Below are positions 8,801 to 17,369 of a DNA stretch of 64,000 nt, one piece after another (position 1 is the stretch's first letter; each line of letters opens with the position of its first letter). Position numbers and translations under genes: made by a program. Source of the stretch: Rhynchopus euleeides (taxonomy: Eukaryota > Euglenozoa > Diplonemea > Diplonemida > Diplonemidae); NCBI GenBank assembly GCA_963210315.1, contig OY723290.1, positions 372,001-436,000 on the forward strand, written 5' to 3'. A model generated the notes under the pieces. The model was not told the DNA's origin. It made no database searches and saw only the letters and a list, made by a program, of their open reading frames with translations.

Positions 8801-10608
8801 AGGTCGGAGAAGGAGAGGGGGGGTGGCGGTGTGCCGGAGGGGAAGTCCTGCCCTGCGGATCCCTCAGCTTTTCCAGGGGGTGGCGGTAGAGGCGCTGCTG
8901 CTGCTGCTCCTGCTGCTGAGGAGGAGGAGGAGTAGGACCGAACCACCCCCGCCACAACCCGCCGGAGTGATGGAAGCGCCACCTCACTCTCCCTCTGCAG
9001 AACCCCGGGGTCAAACCCGGCGGGGTTGCCGCCGTCAGCTGGGGGGTTATCAGGCAACTCCCTCTTCTGTTCCTCCCCCTGGCTGCCTCGCGTCTTGTGG
9101 TGTGCATCGCCGCCCCCCACTCTCTCAGCCCCCTCCCCGCCGGCAAACCCGTGGAATATGAAGGCAAGCATGATGGAGCACACCATATCCCCTGGGGGGG
9201 AACCCATCGCCATGGCGCGGAGGTCGGGGTGCTGCGCCACAGTCAGCCCCCGGAGGCACAGCACCGCCACCTCATAACACCGCTGGGACAGGGCTGACAC
9301 CATCAAATGCCAGAGGGTGAGGTCATGCGGGAGGGTGGTGCCGCTGTCACCGTTTCCTCCTCCTCCTCCTCCTCCGGCAAACCCCGTGAGGCACCGCAAC
9401 GCCGCGTCGCTAGAGAGGATCGCCTTCACCGCGCTGCCGAGGGGTGGAGGAGGAGGGGAAGGGGAAGGCGCAACATCAGCCGGACCTCCCCCCGGAGGAA
9501 CCCCGCCGCCGTGTGACCTCACCGCGATAAAGAGATCCATCCAGAGGTGCAGGATTCCGTCAGCCCTCTCCAATGCCTCGGAGGTGTGCCGCGCGACACC
9601 CTCCTCCGCAGCTTTCCCCCCATTCCCACCCCCTCCAGGGTGGCGGTGGTGCTGCTGCTGCGGCTGCTGCTGCCGACCCAACCCCCCCCTCCGCCTGGAG
9701 GAGCAGATCCCCTCCACCACCTCGCGGAGCTGCGCCTCCGGCATGGCGCCCAGCCTCCCTCCGAGGCACCGCGCCTCAAACACGCCAAAGGGGTGTTTGG
9801 GCCGGTGGCACGCTGCTGCGGCCGACACAGCAGCATCCACACTACCCCACGCCGACAGGCCCAGGGGCTGAAGGGTGAACCCGGGGAGGCCTGGGGGAAA
9901 CCCACCCCCCTGCCGGGGCAGGGGCGGGGCAGCTGTGGGCGTTTTAACCCGAGGTGGAGGTGGAGGTGGAGGGGTCGGGAGAGCGGTGATCTGCTGCCCC
10001 TCGCCGCACCCCCTGCTGCTGGAGGCAGCGAGGCGGAGGAGGATCCACTCGCGAGCCATGCGGAGGTGGTGCTGGGGGAGGGCGAGCGTGCCGAGGAGGG
10101 CAAGCTTCCGCAGCTCCGGCGGGACAACCCGAGGTGTCAGGCAGAGGTCTCCCGCGGCGGAGTGGCGGCGTGCGGAGGCCGGGAGTGCCGCGGGGGTGTC
10201 GTGGGAAACCGACCTCTGCTTCAGCTCCGCAAACCCGGCGAAGGTTGCGGCGTGCGCGAGGTATGCTGCCGCGCAGCTGACTGCCGCACCGGCGGCGGAG
10301 GCGCAGGCTGCAGGCAGAGTGGGCAGGCTTGCCCCATCGGGCTCCCCTATAGGTACCGCCAGGTCGACCAGCGAGAGCAAGGAGGCGCACACCAGAGCGC
10401 ATGCGGTGTGCCGGATGCACTCCTCAGCAACAGGCACAGCGATGGGTGAGGGCCGCCCCACCGACAGGGCATGCGAGGTGACCTGCCACCCTACCACAGC
10501 GAGGAGGGTGCCCCACAGAACACAGGCGGTGAAGGAGGCGCAGACCCCGATGAGCCCGACATGGCCCTCTGGGTCGGACAGCACAGATGCGGTGGTGTTG
10601 GCATCCAT
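5872..10608 (-). CDS. Large multi-pass membrane protein, function unknown
   Basis: Not assigned to a family. The frame is open for 4.7 kb; I choose ATG at 10608 (MDANTTASVL) because the 38 residues upstream of it (start at 10722) read a Pro/His-rich C-tract leader. Length is 1578 residues, ending in TAG. Near the N-terminus are hydrophobic segments: VGLIGVCASFTACVLWGTLL (about 15-38), HTACALVCASLLSLVDLAV (about 61-83) and an Ala-rich one (about 95-120). Two more are at the C-terminus: MRVLLLYAFPASFVCLVVAG and LACAMSLAITVAVPLRLAGC. Between them lies a soluble region of about 1300 residues with Gly/Pro/Ala low-complexity loops, Gln runs, and islands of ordinary sequence such as PFAGYSVTSLCWRGGGVGFS and VEIRVSGWHGEVTRFLRG. 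The islands and the stop-free length argue for a real gene. Introns cannot be excluded. Confidence 0.75.
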   Translation of the reverse strand: MDANTTASVLSDPEGHVGLIGVCASFTACVLWGTLLAVVGWQVTSHALSVGRPSPIAVPVAEECIRHTACALVCASLLSLVDLAVPIGEPDGASLPTLPAACASAAGAAVSCAAAYLAHAATFAGFAELKQRSVSHDTPAALPASARRHSAAGDLCLTPRVVPPELRKLALLGTLALPQHHLRMAREWILLRLAASSSRGCGEGQQITALPTPPPPPPPRVKTPTAAPPLPRQGGGFPPGLPGFTLQPLGLSAWGSVDAAVSAAAACHRPKHPFGVFEARCLGGRLGAMPEAQLREVVEGICSSRRRGGLGRQQQPQQQHHRHPGGGGNGGKAAEEGVARHTSEALERADGILHLWMDLFIAVRSHGGGVPPGGGPADVAPSPSPPPPPLGSAVKAILSSDAALRCLTGFAGGGGGGGNGDSGTTLPHDLTLWHLMVSALSQRCYEVAVLCLRGLTVAQHPDLRAMAMGSPPGDMVCSIMLAFIFHGFAGGEGAERVGGGDAHHKTRGSQGEEQKRELPDNPPADGGNPAGFDPGVLQRESEVALPSLRRVVAGVVRSYSSSSSAAGAAAAAPLPPPPGKAEGSAGQDFPSGTPPPPLSFSDLRSCAVFALQQEDDALRTLLHGEGAPPLSQTASPPPPPPPSGEEAWPTANQLLHRLAVGGKSTTTTASQTLLPAPAEARLRSYVLWRGGAAESMAVGGEPGSKGGGDALLTRWVASYREGVGHRPAPSSGDTPHPPQPLEGVDVSWEEAAEAGNLCPGSVRDIPAMRGLREAAAAAAAEAPGKFPPEAGAGAWEEAAFAASAAAPPPASQICHICNPAGLPLPGLFVQEGPFAGYSVTSLCWRGGGVGFSLRKSRGVVAPAGRAILARIAGAGTAEEGRGGAAAAAHSSPRGVPGGGTTPPSSALLSVGWGAFRIISSKGLFEDSASTSNTSNISNTSTSARGSGYGKASLKRDTSEESASSAVEEAGGGGLFAAPPPEETPSACPHIPPYCLPGAMVLGVAAVGGGENVSGGTHSNAFKVEYLPAATTAGRCSCRSPAGVAAPPHCAIIPPLLEGGGSGGGGGGEGEVQPAPRHLLLFAELSKGIPVQCAVDRAFSSQTPPGPHAEGAGSEGGDPSAARRKIINPFAPPPVVPWVCPGRGVETGSALFPFSSLDRLYASLGRAMQRRAVPPPAPMREGVEGEGEVPDAAPLPTLPLPPRLQAEVVEIRVSGWHGEVTRFLRGPSCHGVSEGGFLRSTTAPPAAQGMPTPLRIRDLPHSAPPAGGGGGGGVGRPLQMVRFEPGCLIASPVRCSASFALLQGLATTGALSIDEGCSQVTVAGLFNVAPPCGAGCGRSAAAKQQQQLQQQPPHDMQNEVLRMPSFWDRLVYLRNVFSQRVPDVPEGGSCAATQSGCGVAEAEGGAGGDEGEGGGGGGGGALPALWEAAVSRLSPLPDVCYQAPRGGFGCTAVRRGSGVWGAGPGMLTLRKAARCGGVQGWWWRGGVVDAACMRVLLLYAFPASFVCLVVAGAEAFRGDGGGAQCQQGALVLMSSEGPCLRGEVLVLACAMSLAITVAVPLRLAGCVTVVLDAVVSQEP

Positions 10609-10788
10609 GACATGCCAAGGGGGGGTGTGTGGAGTGTGTGAGGGATGAGGGGGATAGACCTGTGGGTGTTGATGGCGGTGTGGAGGGCTGGGGTGTAGCG
10701 AGCATGGGGGGGGGGCGGGCATGCATAGCGTATTACGTAAGGTGGGGGGGGGGGGGGGGTAGGGGGGGTGGGAGGGGAGGGGGGGGGG
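10609..10788. other. C-rich leader and poly-G tracts upstream of the membrane-protein gene
   Basis: On the minus strand this is a C/A-rich leader before the MDAN start. Several G runs of 8-19 bases (plus strand, 10743-10788) follow, ending where element G1 copy A begins. These runs could form G-quadruplexes. Confidence 0.5.
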
Positions 10789-11941
10789 TAGGGGGGGTCA
10801 AATGCCACCCTTTTACGTGGACAAACACGATTTTTCAAAAAACCGGCGCAGAGGCCCCAAAGCCCCCGTAAACCCTCCAAACCCCCCCAGATCGGTCCGG
10901 AAACCCATCGAACCCCACTTTTCCACCATTCCGGGCACCTCAGGTGCCCGAATTGGGGTACCTAAATTTTGTGCCACCGTTTGGTACCGGACAGTGCCAC
11001 TGTGTGGGAGGTTGGAAAAGAAAATGCCCCAACACACCACATCTGAGGGTTGCAATGCATGTTGCTTGCCAACCACGTCATCCGGTGGGTGTCAGGCGCT
11101 ATGTAGGTGGCATTAGCCAGGTCTTCGATGAGTTCTGGCTTGTATATGTACCTCCCTGCCACCATGCACCGGGAGGCTGCCTGTAGGTACGGAACAAGTC
11201 CAGATGGTCGTGTGATTCCTGTGCAGCAGTGCTCCACAACCGGGATGTGTTGACAACGACTGTTGCAACACGAGCTGTACATTCCGGGAACACACGAAGT
11301 GCACTGTCGTGGTACCCATTGTGCCAGAATTGGTAGTTGCTGCGGTCTACTTTGCCTGGCCCAAGAGCACTGGTACTGAACGGTGCAATATGCGTGGCGA
11401 GGTGAATGCAACGGAAGGGCGCAAAGTCAATACAGCTCTCGGATGGCGGGTGGTGGTGCCACTAGTGTGTGACGTTCACTCGAGGATACAACGCATCACA
11501 ATGAATCAGCAACCGTGGACCGAGTACAATACGCTCTCTGTGGCTGGTGTGGGGGACAAAGGCAGTGCCTGTGCCGCAGGCAGGGAGGTACATATACAAG
11601 CCAGAACACATCGAAGACCTGGCTCATGCCACCTACATAGCGCCTGACACCCACCGGATGACGTGGTTGGCAAGCAACATGCATTGCAACCCTCAGATGT
11701 GGTGTGTTGGGGCATTTTCTTTTCCAACCTCCCACACAGTGGCACTGTCCGGTACCAAACGGTGGCACAAAATTTAGGTACCCCAATTCGGGCACCTGAG
11801 GTGCCCGGAATGGTGGAAAAGTGGGGTTCGATGGGTTTCCGGACCGATCTGGGGGGGGTTTGGAGGGTTTACGGGGGCTTTGGGGCCTCTGCGCCGGTTT
11901 TTTGAAAAATCGTGTTTGTCACCCCCATTTGACCCCCCCTA
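10789..11941 (+). mobile_element. Element G1, copy A: long-inverted-repeat transposon inserted beside a poly-G tract
   Basis: A 1153-bp unit starting TAGGGGGGGTCAAATG and ending in its reverse complement. The terminal inverted repeats are about 365-372 bp (10789-11160 and 11577-11941). They differ at one place: the left arm carries CCACCCTTTTACGTGG, where the right arm has a short GGGGTG. All three copies in this window keep that asymmetry. The 415-bp core (11161-11576) shows no recognisable transposase. The left flank is a G10 run. I call it non-autonomous; the superfamily is unknown. Confidence 0.85.
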
Positions 11942-11997
11942 GGCATAGTGCCCCAAACATATGTTTTGGGCCAGAATATTCCAGAATATTTTTTTAT
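11942..11997. repeat. Terminal fragment of another element (GGCATAGTGCCCC end)
   Basis: TAGGCATAGTGCCCCAAACAT beginning at 11940 resembles the reverse complement of 17205-17241 (AACATAT...GCCTA), which abuts a long G run. It looks like the end of a second element that also stops at TA next to poly-G. Confidence 0.4.
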
Positions 11998-13445
11998 GTT
12001 TGGAGGATTCTTCATATTCCTGGATTTCCCGAATTTCCTGGATTTCCCCCGGCCCCTTAGGCGATTTCAGGGCGGACAGGGCGGACATGCCCGGACCCGG
12101 AAATCCGGGTGTCCGGATGTCCGGGTCCAATTTTGACCCCCCCCCCCCCCCCCCCCCGGACATTTCCCGAATTTCCCGCCCGGACATGTCCGCCCGGACA
12201 TCCGGACATCCAGAAATGTCCGCCCCGGACAGGGCGGACATTTTCTGGTGTCCGGATGTCCGGGCGGACATGTCCGGACCCGGAAATTCGGGAAATCCAA
12301 TTTTGACCCCCCCCCGGACATGTCCGGCCAGGACCTCAATAGTTTGATTTTTGGTCCAGAAAATAGTTTGAAAATTTTTGAAATCTGGGTGCCCAAAAAA
12401 AAATTTCCTAAGACCGGCGATTTGTAGGGGGACCCTTTCGAATTTTTTTTTGGGGAAGGGTAAATTGAACGTTTTTGGCCAAATGAAGCCACTGCGACCA
12501 TTCCCGGGCCTCGGAAATCAGATTTTGGCCCCTCAAATGCGGTGCCGGTCCGGACAAAAAACCGAAAAAATCGTGAAAAATGGCCCATTTTCCCCAGCCA
12601 AAAATGGGCCAAAAATGCCCCCCGGACACCCCCAGAGACCTGTCCTAATCCGGGGTGCCAGTAGGGGGGACCTTTCGATTTTTTTTTCGAGGAGAGGTCA
12701 ATTGAACGTTTTTGGACATCTGAGGCCACTGCGACCATTCCCAGGCCTCGGAAATGAGATTTTTGGCCCTCAAATGGGGTACCAGTCCCCACGAAATTCC
12801 GAAAAAAATCATGAAAATCGAAAGGTCCCACGCACCAACCAAAAATCGTCAAAAATGGACATGTCATACGCAGCAAGGGGGCAAACCACTCCCCAATGCT
12901 CAATGATTCCACGGCAAGCCAGATTTTCTGATCAATTGGTTTGTTTGAGCATGTTCCTGGCCCTTGTTTGGAAAGTAGATGACCCCTGGCTGGAGAGGAC
13001 GGTTGTGCTCGACCGGACGGAGAGAGAACCTTCTCCATATCCACCTCCACTCCACAATGCCACAAGTGGCAGGAAGGCCGGGTGTTACAGGCCTCAACCA
13101 GGGTTCCAAGGCTCTCCACTTCCTGGCTGCGTCAGGGATCACCGGGTACAGCGAGCAGGATTCCCTGTCCTGACACCCCAGCATGTACCACCGGAAGAAC
13201 CCGAAACAGCAGCCCCCCCTCATGGGGGTTGCAAGAGGCACGGAAATCGTTCAAATCGGACCAAGTCCGAAAATTCGGCACTTTCTTGGGTACAAATTGC
13301 GGTCCGAAATTTTCCGATTTTTTGAAAAAAGGCTAATTCTGTAAGGGGGACCTTTTCGAATTTTTTTTTTCGGGCACTTTTTCCACAAGGAAATGTCCGC
13401 CCTGTCCGCTACTGTCCACTACCGATTTCAAGGATCCTCCTTTGC
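11998..13445 (+). mobile_element. Element D, copy 1 (uninterrupted)
   Basis: A ~1.45-kb unit whose ends are related inverted repeats (GGAGGATTCTTC at the left; the right end reads AAGGATCCTCC, reverse complement GGAGGATCCTT). It is matched in reverse orientation by 35290-38762. Inside are a block of CCGGACATGTCCGG-type palindromes (12070-12330), a C21 run (12137-12157), and two degenerate ~220-bp subrepeats (about 12415-12640 and 12650-12860). A 350-bp segment (about 12890-13250) of ordinary composition follows. This copy preserves the empty targets of two insertions found in the other copy. No transposase recognised. Confidence 0.7.
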
Positions 13446-14489
13446 AACTTTCAAAAAATATTTTCAAAAATATTTTTGCCAAAAAATATTTTGGTGCCCC
13501 TGACGACCCCATATTGCGTAGTTTGTGCGTAGTGAAAAGGGGGGGGGGGGTCTCATTTTTTGATTTACTCAGCCATTCTCTGTCTCTATGCCGGGACCCC
13601 AAACTCAAGGAGTTCTTGCTGTTCCGGGGTCAGTGAGGGTGCAGGCGCTTCAGGTGCTGCAGGTTCTTCAGGTGCTGCAGCGCTGGCAGCCTTCGGTGCG
13701 GGTTTCGACGCAGTCTTTGCAGGTCTCTTTGGGGGTGCCCTTTGGCGCGGTGCCTGCTTCAGCTCGTCGGGTGGAAGCATCAACGCATCATTAAGCGGTG
13801 CCTGCTTCAGCTCCTCCGGGTGGAAGCGTCAACGCATCATTAAGGAAGAAGGAAGCACAGTTGCTACGCTTTTTTGCAGCTGCAGGAAACGACACCATAC
13901 CCAACAACAATCCCCAGACCGTCGAGGGAGAGTGGGCGCCTGGATCCCGTGACACAGATCTCTAGTGCCGTTGTGATCCCCTCGGATAACGTCTCCTGGA
14001 CGTTGTCAGCGGAGGTTGCCTGTGTGGCGGTGACCTCCGTATACCCCGCGGGATCCAGTGCCAGTAGCGCCTTCTTCAGCTTTTCGTCGACCCCTCGGCC
14101 GACGCTCTCCTTGATGTCAAGGGCCACCTTCAGGGTGGCACCTCGCAGCGCCCTGAAGGCTGTGATCGTATCATCATTCACAATCTCGAGGGTGTTCTAC
14201 GCGGCTCCTGGAACTCACTTCCTTCTCAGGTGTTTCTGGGCATGGGGCAACCTTGCCCAGGTGTTTCTGGAGTCCCGCCCCACATGTCGTGCGTTCTTTC
14301 GTACGGTGTATAGTGAGTTCTGGCAATAATTTTTTGCTCGGTCAGCGCAGTGCCTCCAGTCCTGTCTCAGTAGCCACACAGAAAGGGGGACCAAAAAAAA
14401 CTGGGGGGGGACCAAAAAGCGAGACCCCCCCCCCCAGATTGCGTAGTTTGTGCGTAGTGAAAAAGGGGTAAATCAGGGGCACCATATTT
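13446..14489 (-). pseudogene. Coding-like remnant between 26-bp direct repeats
   Basis: Minus-strand frame 13864-14181 encodes 105 residues that look protein-like (MNDDTITAFRALRGATLKVA ... LSLDGLGIVVGYGVVSC). Downstream, 13586-13783 encodes a Lys/Pro/Ala-rich tail ending EQQELLEFGVPA. Between them a ~52-bp block is duplicated (about 13745-13846), which breaks the frame. The segment is flanked by identical 26-bp direct repeats (13513-13538 and 14438-14463; ATTGCGTAGTTTGTGCGTAG core). I read it as a broken or captured gene fragment; it could instead be two exons. Function not recognised. Confidence 0.35.
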
Positions 14490-15932
14490 TAAAATATTTT
14501 TTCTATTTTCAGCAAAAAATGGATTTTTTGCTGAAAAAATTTTCCGGCCAATTTTATGGCCGGAAGTGGGCCACCCACGACGGGAGGAAAAAAGAGTGAA
14601 CGGGCAGCATGCCGTTCCTCTTTTTCCCCCCGTGAGGGTGGGCCCCCCCCTGCCAGGCAAGGTGAAAAAATGAAGAAACGGGCAGCATGCCGTTCTACAT
14701 TTTTCCTTGCAAGGCAGGGAGGGCGCCCCCCATGCCAGACAGCAGCCACCCCTGGAGGGGCAACAACTGACGGGCATGGGGGAACGAGGTGGGTCTGGAC
14801 CCGACACCGCCACCACACGCGCAGTGCACCTTTCGGATACACTGTCGTGAGTGGGGTGTGGGCAGTTCCCCTATCCTGTGAGCTCCTTTCGGACGAAGAG
14901 GTGCAGCGGTTATCTGCAACCTTCGTCCTGGACTTGCCTCGGGGGGAACGCCACGGTTTACCGCGGGTCCCGACGAGGGCACTCAGGCAGGATCTTCACG
15001 CCACCCCGCACCGAGGTCCCTTCTCACGCGGCGTGTCTCCCAGGTTCATGGCGGCGTCATCAGGTCAGGCTTTGTAGTCTCTACACCATCAGTAGTAAGG
15101 GAAATCCTAAAACCATACATGAAATCCACCTTTTGGGCCGCTGGTGTACGAGGCTTGTTCCTCCAATTGAATCATGTTTGCTGTGTCAGGCAATATCAAT
15201 ACAGCCGCTGAAAGAAGTCGAGGTGTTGTGGATCTGCTGCTCACAGGAAGGATTCAGGGTGGATCACAAGACTGACCACCCTCTTTCCTTTGTCAAGTAC
15301 CCTGTAAAACATCAGAACACCAAGTATCTTTCAACACTACATGTTCAAGAGTGGAATCAGTGGAATCGGAAGGGGTCACACCCGACCACACGGACACAGT
15401 TCCCGCGACTAATAAATGCCGAGAGTTCCGGTGTCCGACCACCTGGTATTACTTGGCTCCATCCACCCAGTCATTACGAGGGGGCGTCCCTTGAAGCCAG
15501 TTCCGCAGAACTCAGACCCCCTTAAAACCAATGTCCTGTGTAGACAACTACTTAGCCTGCCTGATGACGACACCAATTCGCTGGGAGAGACGCCGCGGTC
15601 CAGGACCCCAATGGGGATGACGTGGCATTGTTTGACCGAATCGGTTGTGTAAGTGTGTAGCCCCCTCCGCCCTCTGTCCCTCCCCCCAGGGTGGTGTGTG
15701 GAGGCGAGAAGCGCAAGCATGCACAGCAAAAAAGTGCGGAGCCCTGCAATCAAGACAACAAGCGATGGGATGGGGCACATGACCTTGCACGGGGGTGGGG
15801 GGCAGAAGAAACCAGACAAATGATTTGACCAACTGAATCGTGCTAGCTAAACTCCAGAAAGAAGTGTCTTTTTTTCGTTGAACGCAGCCAAATGAAGAGC
15901 GTAACCTGTTTTTTGGCGCACAAAGTGCTAGC
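14490..15932. other. Repeat-derived intergenic DNA, no supported gene
   Basis: An 18-bp block (ACGGGCAGCATGCCGTTC) occurs twice about 78 bp apart (near 14600 and 14678) beside pyrimidine-rich DNA. From 15060 to 15660 there are open stretches in several frames, none convincingly coding; a decayed mobile element is possible. Confidence 0.3.
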
Positions 15933-16089
15933 ACGAACATGATGATGTTGGTCTTCTGGTTATGTCTAGTTTATTAGACTTACCTAGGGTACCCCGAGAG
16001 AATGTCACCCTCGGCCTCCGCTTGGGGGGTGACATTCTCACGAACATGATGTTGTTGCTCTTCTGCTTATGTCTAATTTATTAGACTTA
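15933..16089. repeat. 50-bp direct repeats flanking a 13-bp-stem hairpin
   Basis: Nearly identical 50-bp copies (15933-15982 and 16040-16089, ending TTTATTAGACTTA) flank a perfect inverted repeat: GAGAATGTCACCC at 15998-16010 pairs with GGGTGACATTCTC at 16027-16039. Confidence 0.85.
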
Positions 16090-16795
16090 ACGTGTATGCA
16101 AGCAGGCTGGGGTTTCGGGCAGAAAAATGGCGAACATTGTCTGGAAACCCCGAAAAACCACCCAGAAATGGCCAGAACCCGGTTTTTGGTCCCATTTTCC
16201 ACCCAGGAACACGTTTTTGGGCCTCTGTGAAAAATCGATATTTTTGGGATTTTTCGCGATTTTCGCCAACTACTCGCCAAGCCAAAAAATCGATTTTTGG
16301 CTGGGAAATGCAACAAATCAACGAATTAGGCCGTTTTAACCCCTTTCGTGCACTTTTTGGTCCCAGAAGGGTTTACGGGGTGTCCATAACGGCCCTTGGC
16401 ACAAATCCTTTGGACCCAGACCGCAGCTTTGGGGGTCATTTTTTGGCGCGAATTTTTCGGATTTTCGTCCGGACCGGTACCGCATTTCAGGGGCAAAAAT
16501 CTGATTTCCGAGGCCCGGGAATGCTCGCAGTGGCTTCAAATGGCCAAAAACATTCAATTTACCCCTTCCCCAAAAAAAAATTCGAAAAGGGCCCCCCTAT
16601 AAATCGCCGGATTAGGAAGGTTTTTTCCAACATATTTTTATATTTTTGAAAATATTTTTTTATGTTTGGAATATTTTCAACATATTTTTTTATGTTTGGA
16701 ATATTTTCAAAATATTTCCGAAATATAAAAATATTTTCGAAATATTTTGATCCACCTGACGGATACTTAAATATTTTCAAAATATTTCCAAAATA
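16090..16795. repeat. Diverged element D fragment and AT-rich repeats
   Basis: About 16440-16620 is an inverted, diverged copy of a D subrepeat (compare 12415-12560). From 16625 to 16795 the DNA is made of AATATTTT-type repeats into which the next element is inserted. No gene seen. Confidence 0.55.
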
Positions 16796-17124
16796 CCGTA
16801 TACGTAAATATTTTGGAACGTAAATATTATGGAACGTAAATATTTTGGAACGCTGGTGGGTTGGCGTTCCAGATTTTTTTCGTTCCATAATATTTACAGG
16901 GCTTTCTGCGACTCGGGGACTTGGACCAGGTGATCGGACGGCATACAGAGTCCCTGACGGGACCTACTCGTGCACTTTTCGCGCGATTCCTGACGCAAGC
17001 CGTCCTCACCACCGAGTCCCCAACTGGCCCTGTAAATATTATGGAACGTAAATATTATGGAACGGACCGGCCAAAAATGGGCCCGTTCCATAATATTTAC
17101 GTTCCATAATATTTACGTATACGG
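16796..17124 (+). mobile_element. Element T2, copy 1 (TA-flanked MITE)
   Basis: A 329-bp unit with ends CCGTATACGTAAATATT and reverse complement, flanked by TA on both sides. Inside, GGAACGTAAATATTATGG motifs repeat. The core (about 16890-17030) is a unique GC-richer segment shared with the copies at 21113 and 25264, which are in reverse orientation. TA flanks suggest a Tc1/mariner-type source. Confidence 0.85.
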
Positions 17125-17369
17125 TATAAAAATATTTTGGAAATATTTTCGAAAAATATAAAAATATTTTTTTATGCGAAAATGAAACATATTTTTGGCA
17201 AAAATATATGTTTATGAAAAATATGTTTGGGGGCCCATGCCTAGGGGGGGGGGGGGGGGGGGGGCGAGCCTCGCGTGAGAGGGGAGATTTTTTGTCGCAT
17301 CAGCCAGATCAGGCTGCGAATGGAACCAAGGCCAAGAAGAAGCACCCGCAGGGCAACACATCCACGATC
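17125..17369. other. AT-rich repeat and long poly-G tract
   Basis: AAAATATTTT repeats, then an element end (CCCATGCCTA) followed by about 20 consecutive G near 17243-17264, then the 3' flank of the PPR-like gene. Confidence 0.5.

Noticed and set aside
10962-11411. 149-codon frame in element G1 as a transposase
   Set aside because: It runs through a terminal repeat, shows no catalytic motif, and its preservation only reflects near-identity of the three copies.
14851-15525. 224-codon plus-strand frame
   Set aside because: Composition is not protein-like and no domain is seen; overlapping frames are equally open.
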